Of a DNA stretch of 64,000 nt, positions 60,501 through 64,000 are shown in pieces. The stretch is from positions 2,987,001 to 3,051,000 of the forward strand of contig NC_092671.1 of assembly GCF_964355755.1 (NCBI RefSeq). The letters are read 5' to 3'. The position numbers and the translations under genes were made by a program. Numbering within the stretch: the first letter of the stretch is position 1; each line of letters opens with the position of its first letter. The DNA is from Antedon mediterranea. Its lineage: Eukaryota > Echinodermata > Crinoidea > Comatulida > Antedonidae. The notes beneath the pieces were generated by a model. The model made no database searches and had not been told where the DNA came from. It worked only from the letters and a program-made list of their open reading frames with translations.

Positions 60501-61989
60501 GAAGTGGGTGGAGATATTGTTTTCTTTTTTGGGGTGGTGTGGTGGGGGATGTTTGTATGGATTGAATCTACACTTACTATAAGAAAATTTCTTACTACAA
60601 TTCTACATTTAGACCTTTTATTAATTGAAATGCTGCATTTTGGGAGTTGGAAATTTAAGGGATTACGACAACATTTTTCTACTGCAGTTACTGCAGTAAC
60701 TAGCTTTTTTACTATAATAAGTGTTTTAAAGATTTTAGTTTGTTTCAATGACAAAGTTTACGAGACAGTCACTGCAACAAACAGTGTGTTTGATTACCCA
60801 CAATTTAGTTTCTGCAGTAACTGCAGTAGAATAATATTGACATGGTTCCTAATATATCATCACTTTGCAGGTATGTATGCAAAAGGAACTGATGTTACGA
60901 ATTTAGCTTCAATGTGTAAATTAAAGAGTGGACGTCTTGCTAGAGAAGTCACTGATTCATGTATGCAGTACTGGGGAGGCATGGGTTTTACCAATGAAGT
61001 TCTTGTTAGCAGATTTTACAGGGATTTTAGGTAAGTTTTAAGGCATTGATGTTAACATCGACAAGGGTTCGAGGCTCAATAGTACATCTTTCGAGACGGG
61101 TAGTAGGTTACCCCGGAGTAATATTTCACACACAAATACTGTCACATACTCATATATATATATACACTGGGTCCTCTGGGAAAACAGTCTTAGACTGAAG
61201 AGTATAAAGAATAAATAATAGTATAGTGAGTTTTCGCGTTGAGACGGTAGACAATAGGGGATAGTAGATAGGAAAGGATACGGTAATTTAATTTTTGTAT
61301 TAATCTCCATATGCTTATAATCCTAGTATACTCTGTTCCGTTCTTATCGGGAATATAATTGGTTGATTTACCGTTTGATCTGATAGACGGAGGAAAGTTT
61401 ATAACCATCACGCTATGACATAATCAACTCGGTTTTGTTCATACAAGCATGCCAGAATCTATACCATCACGCTATGACATAATCAACTCGGTTTTGTTCA
61501 TACAAGCATGCCAGAATCTAAAGTAAACAACCATATATTATATAACACCTATATAAATTCCTGTCATTTGATTGGACGAATGTGGGTCACATGGCGTGCA
61601 ATAGTACGCACTATTCAACGATCGTTAAATAGTACTTTTTGAAACATTTTTGTGTACGAAAAAAAAACGTCTAGATGTTATATAAAACAAATAATGAATG
61701 TTTTGTATTCGTGTAATGGTACAAATAATGGCACTTGGTGAATGATGAAAGGTTATATCAACTCGGCTTTGCCTCGTTGATATAACCTTTCATCATTCAC
61801 CTCGTGCCATTATTTGTACCATTGCACTCATAAACATTCATTATTTGTATAATATTTAATTAAAAGAAAATATAATTTGTATAATTTTTTTTAATTCTCA
61901 GATTATTATCAATTGGTGGTGGTGCAGATGAAGTGATGTTATCTATTATTTGTAAGCACATGAAAACCCTGCCAGGCCAAGGAAAATAA
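57575..61989 (+). CDS. Mitochondrial-type acyl-CoA dehydrogenase (long-chain/isovaleryl-like, ACAD6-type)
   Basis: Flavoprotein that introduces the 2,3 double bond into acyl-CoA in beta-oxidation or branched-chain catabolism. Nine plus-strand exons: 57575-57757, 58110-58230, 58745-58874, 59135-59241, 59639-59806, 59898-60071, 60262-60423, 60871-61030, 61902-61989. GT-AG, phases close, 1293 nt, 430 aa. The first 25-30 residues are Arg-rich without acids, a likely mitochondrial presequence. Domain marks: [22 protein letters not shown] and [14 protein letters not shown] (FAD and substrate pocket), [34 protein letters not shown]. The C-terminal YEGT glutamate of MCAD-type enzymes is replaced by [10 protein letters not shown] Glu in QFQEERMW (exon 6) sits where LCAD and IVD carry their catalytic base. 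Substrate not predictable. Confidence 0.95.
58449..58606. mobile_element. TTAA-type MITE
   Basis: TTTCTACATAATCAAAACTT at the left, TTTGATAGTGTAGACAGAGC then TTTTAA at the right, intron 2 of the acyl-CoA dehydrogenase. Confidence 0.82.
58895..59066. mobile_element. ACTGCAGTAA-type MITE copy in intron 3
   Basis: TTTTCCTGCAATAACTACAC, TTTATTGCAGCGGCTGTCTC and GTAGTTACTGCAGTAGGATA match the 33405 and 60670 copies in order. Confidence 0.65.
59436..59485. repeat. CTGGATAAACC repeat core
   Basis: TAACCTGGATAAACCAAAAA then CCTCTCCAAAGAGAGGATAC. The same core, in the opposite orientation, is at 8751-8790, 10770-10830 and 30270-30325. CCTCTCCAAAGAGAGG forms a small hairpin here. Confidence 0.55.
60670..60850. 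mobile_element. ACTGCAGTAA-type MITE copy in intron 7
   Basis: TCTACTGCAGTTACTGCAGT and TTCTGCAGTAACTGCAGTAG are inverted ends, with ACGAGACAGTCACTGCAACA inside. The right end stops 20 bases before the exon 8 acceptor. Confidence 0.75.
61404..61521. repeat. Exact 59-bp tandem duplication
   Basis: ACCATCACGCTATGACATAA to GCATGCCAGAATCTA is present twice, starting at 61404 and 61463, identical as far as can be read: a recent duplication. Last intron of the acyl-CoA dehydrogenase. Confidence 0.95.
61678..61856. repeat. Long near-perfect hairpin, about 80-base arms
   Basis: Arms 61678-61762 and 61776-61856 are complementary with only a few mismatches (ATAATGAATGTTT, GGTACAAATAATGGCAC, GGTGAATGATGAAAGGTTAT shared); loop of 13 bases, TCGGCTTTGCCTC, itself partly self-complementary. 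The last intron of the acyl-CoA dehydrogenase would carry it as an RNA hairpin. Confidence 0.92.
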
Positions 61990-62316
61990 GTCGTACGAAG
62001 GAAATTAATTTGAAAGGATTGCATTTTTCAATGATATTGAATGAAAAAGATTTAGTATCATATTGTAAATATTTATTGATTGGAAATAGAAAGTTATGAT
62101 TGCAAAACTGGTGTATAGTTAAAATTTATTCTTTTGTTCATTGAGATTTCATCCTGGAATTTCATTTCAGATTACTCTTAATGTAGATCTTTCATTCCAT
62201 GCACATTGCAATGCATCTATGTATACTATAAGTTATTCAAACCGAGAAGACAGAGTGAATTATTTAATAGTCACCCTAGCAGAACATATTGATATAGTAT
62301 CTAACAATAGTGATAC

Positions 62317-62322
62317 AATAAA
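62317..62322 (+). terminator. Poly-A signal of the acyl-CoA dehydrogenase
   Basis: AATAAA, 328 bases after the stop and the first canonical signal downstream on the plus strand. Confidence 0.5.
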
Positions 62323-62394
62323 ATGCTAAATCAGTGAAGTGCTGAATTGTTCATAATTCATATTAAAATTATTTAGTTGCACACAACGTTATTG

Positions 62395-62765
62395 GTCCAT
62401 AGAACACTTGCTGTATTTATTCAAATAAATACCCATTGCATTTATTGTTCAGAAGGGTTTTTAGGGAGGGGGTTTATTTGTGGGAGGCGTTTATTTTATT
62501 TGGGTGTAGTAATGGTAACATGTATAATGAAATAAATGGATATGAAAAAATACAATGCATTGAGAAGTAATAAAGTACAGTAAAAATTGTATCAAAATGC
62601 TTGGTCAATCGTAGATCATGTCATGTCATCAATCAAATACAAATGTGTAATAAAACATTGTGTAGTATATGCATGTGGCGGGGCGTTTATTTGAGAAAAT
62701 AAATAAAGGCCTCTGGGCGTTTATTCAAAATGATGTTTATTTGGATAAACACCTTCATTAAAATA
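62395..62765. mobile_element. GCGTTTATT-rich element
   Basis: TATTTATTCAAATAAATACC at the left and ATGTTTATTTGGATAAACAC at the right, with GGGGGTTTATTTG, GGAGGCGTTTATT, GGGGCGTTTATTTG and GGGCGTTTATTC inside. Longer relative of the 5802-5892 MITE. Confidence 0.55.
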
Positions 62766-62769
62766 AATA

Positions 62770-64000
62770 GATCATGATCCGATTTGAGTGGTGTATATTC
62801 TTCTCAAAGCAGATCGTGGTAGTGAAGTCATGAAAGCTTATATGAACGCACCTAGTGGCGAGTACTTCTGTAAAGGAGTTATAATTTGCCTCCCTTCTTT
62901 TTTTTTAAATCAAAGAAAATTAAACACAATAACATTTTTGTAATACTTTATTCATACCAAATAAAAAGGTATCGTACATCACGTCTGTCCCCAAAAAAAC
63001 CCCTTATTGTAAAAAAAAAACAGAATTTCCTCAAAGAGGTGTAAACAAACTCTTATAGGGAGGGCCTTTTTTCCATAGTATATATTGTTTTCATCCATTC
63101 ATCTCTGTATAATAAAAGACAACTGAATTTATAGAAACTGCATTAAATAAACTAAATTATAATATAGCATCCAAAGTTTATAAAACTCGATGGTTGTCTT
63201 ACGAGGTATTTGTATATGAGTAAATATAATCAATTAATATATTTATATTATAGAATGCATTGTAAAATAATCATAAAGGCAGGAGATAAGTCTCAAACAC
63301 AACATAACATTTTTTTGACAATTAACAAATAAGACCATAGAGGTATTAAATTAAACTAGAGTGTTAACTAGATGGCAGTGAAGTCAGCCAATCAGAAGTA
63401 AGACTCTATTAATACATTATACTGTACTGTAGTTAAATATTGTATTACTGTAATACATACATTTGTTGCATACTATAGTGTATTTTGTAATGGTATATCT
63501 AGTGTTTTACATACACACAATCTTACACACATTTAAAAAGAGTGCCAATAGATAATTTAATCAGTTGAGTTGATATTGTGGGAAAATATCATGACACTAG
63601 ACAGGCATAGATAGGCATTGGACCCAGGACTCCGGGATGATAGGCAAGCTATAACTCTTGCCTACAGTTACAGTTTTTTAACTTGAAAACCAGAATAACT
63701 TATCTTAATAGCTACAATTTAAATAGAATTAGTTTTGACAAAATATTCATTTGAACAATAAATATTAGGACACTTAAAATTAGAATGTTCACTTTCAGCT
63801 GACGGGCGTTTAAAATGGTCACATGATATACGAATTTATAACAATGATATATAAACACAACAGGCACAGAACATGAATTTTAAACCGCCCGGGGATATAA
63901 TTCTATATATATATTTCACAACTTTTAAAAATTTGTTCGGTGGAAATATTTTACCAGATATTAAAATAGTGTACAGACAATAATATTACCAAACCCGTTA
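62770..64000. other. Right-hand flank, no gene recognised
   Basis: No coding exon recognised. AATAAA on the minus strand (complement at 62949-62954) could end a gene lying to the right, but this is speculative. Confidence 0.4.

Noticed and set aside
61040-61110. tRNA-like unit (GGGTTCGAGGCTC)
   Set aside because: B box only, no A box upstream and no tail.

Overview
This window is AT-rich animal nuclear DNA: long introns with GT-AG junctions, dispersed terminal-inverted-repeat elements, tRNA-like SINE remnants, broken non-LTR retrotransposons and many minisatellites. The gene set (a STAT5-type STAT, an NAB co-repressor, an SGNH esterase and an acyl-CoA dehydrogenase) is metazoan. The compact introns, the abundance of TACTGTA/ACAGTA and CTAGGCCTAG strings and the repeat style suggest a marine invertebrate deuterostome, perhaps an echinoderm. 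That assignment is an inference and I cannot name a species. Most computed open frames here are chance or repeat-derived; the real coding sequence lies in short spliced exons.

Layout. (1) 1-8.4 kb, minus strand: the 5' half of a STAT5-like gene, five recognised exons, running off the left edge. Its introns carry a 64-bp satellite, a LINE fragment and several small DNA elements. (2) 8.4-35.3 kb: no gene recognised. This is a repeat graveyard with a 19-bp minisatellite that is open in every frame, a 627-bp inverted-repeat element present twice (one copy split by a 5'-truncated LINE), a nest of inverted-repeat elements at 21.4-26.0 kb containing a 2.2-kb element with eight direct TAATGCGAGTGAC motifs around a decayed ORF, and a 66-bp-arm element enclosing a tRNA-like SINE. 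(3) 35.4-51.2 kb, minus strand: a complete NAB (NGFI-A/EGR-binding co-repressor) coding sequence in six exons, 583 aa, with a 10.4-kb first coding intron full of nested elements. (4) 55.17-57.26 kb, minus strand: a complete IAH1-like SGNH esterase, six exons, 230 aa. (5) 57.58-61.99 kb, plus strand: a complete mitochondrial-type acyl-CoA dehydrogenase, nine exons, 430 aa, head to head with IAH1 across about 313 bp. (6) 62-64 kb: 3' flank with repeats, no gene recognised.

The genes do not form one pathway. STAT and NAB are signalling and transcription factors. IAH1 and the acyl-CoA dehydrogenase are both acyl/ester metabolism enzymes and probably share a bidirectional promoter. Exon junctions were placed by hand from conserved protein blocks, GT-AG signals and phase closure. 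All family assignments come from recognition of conserved sequence, not from a database search.
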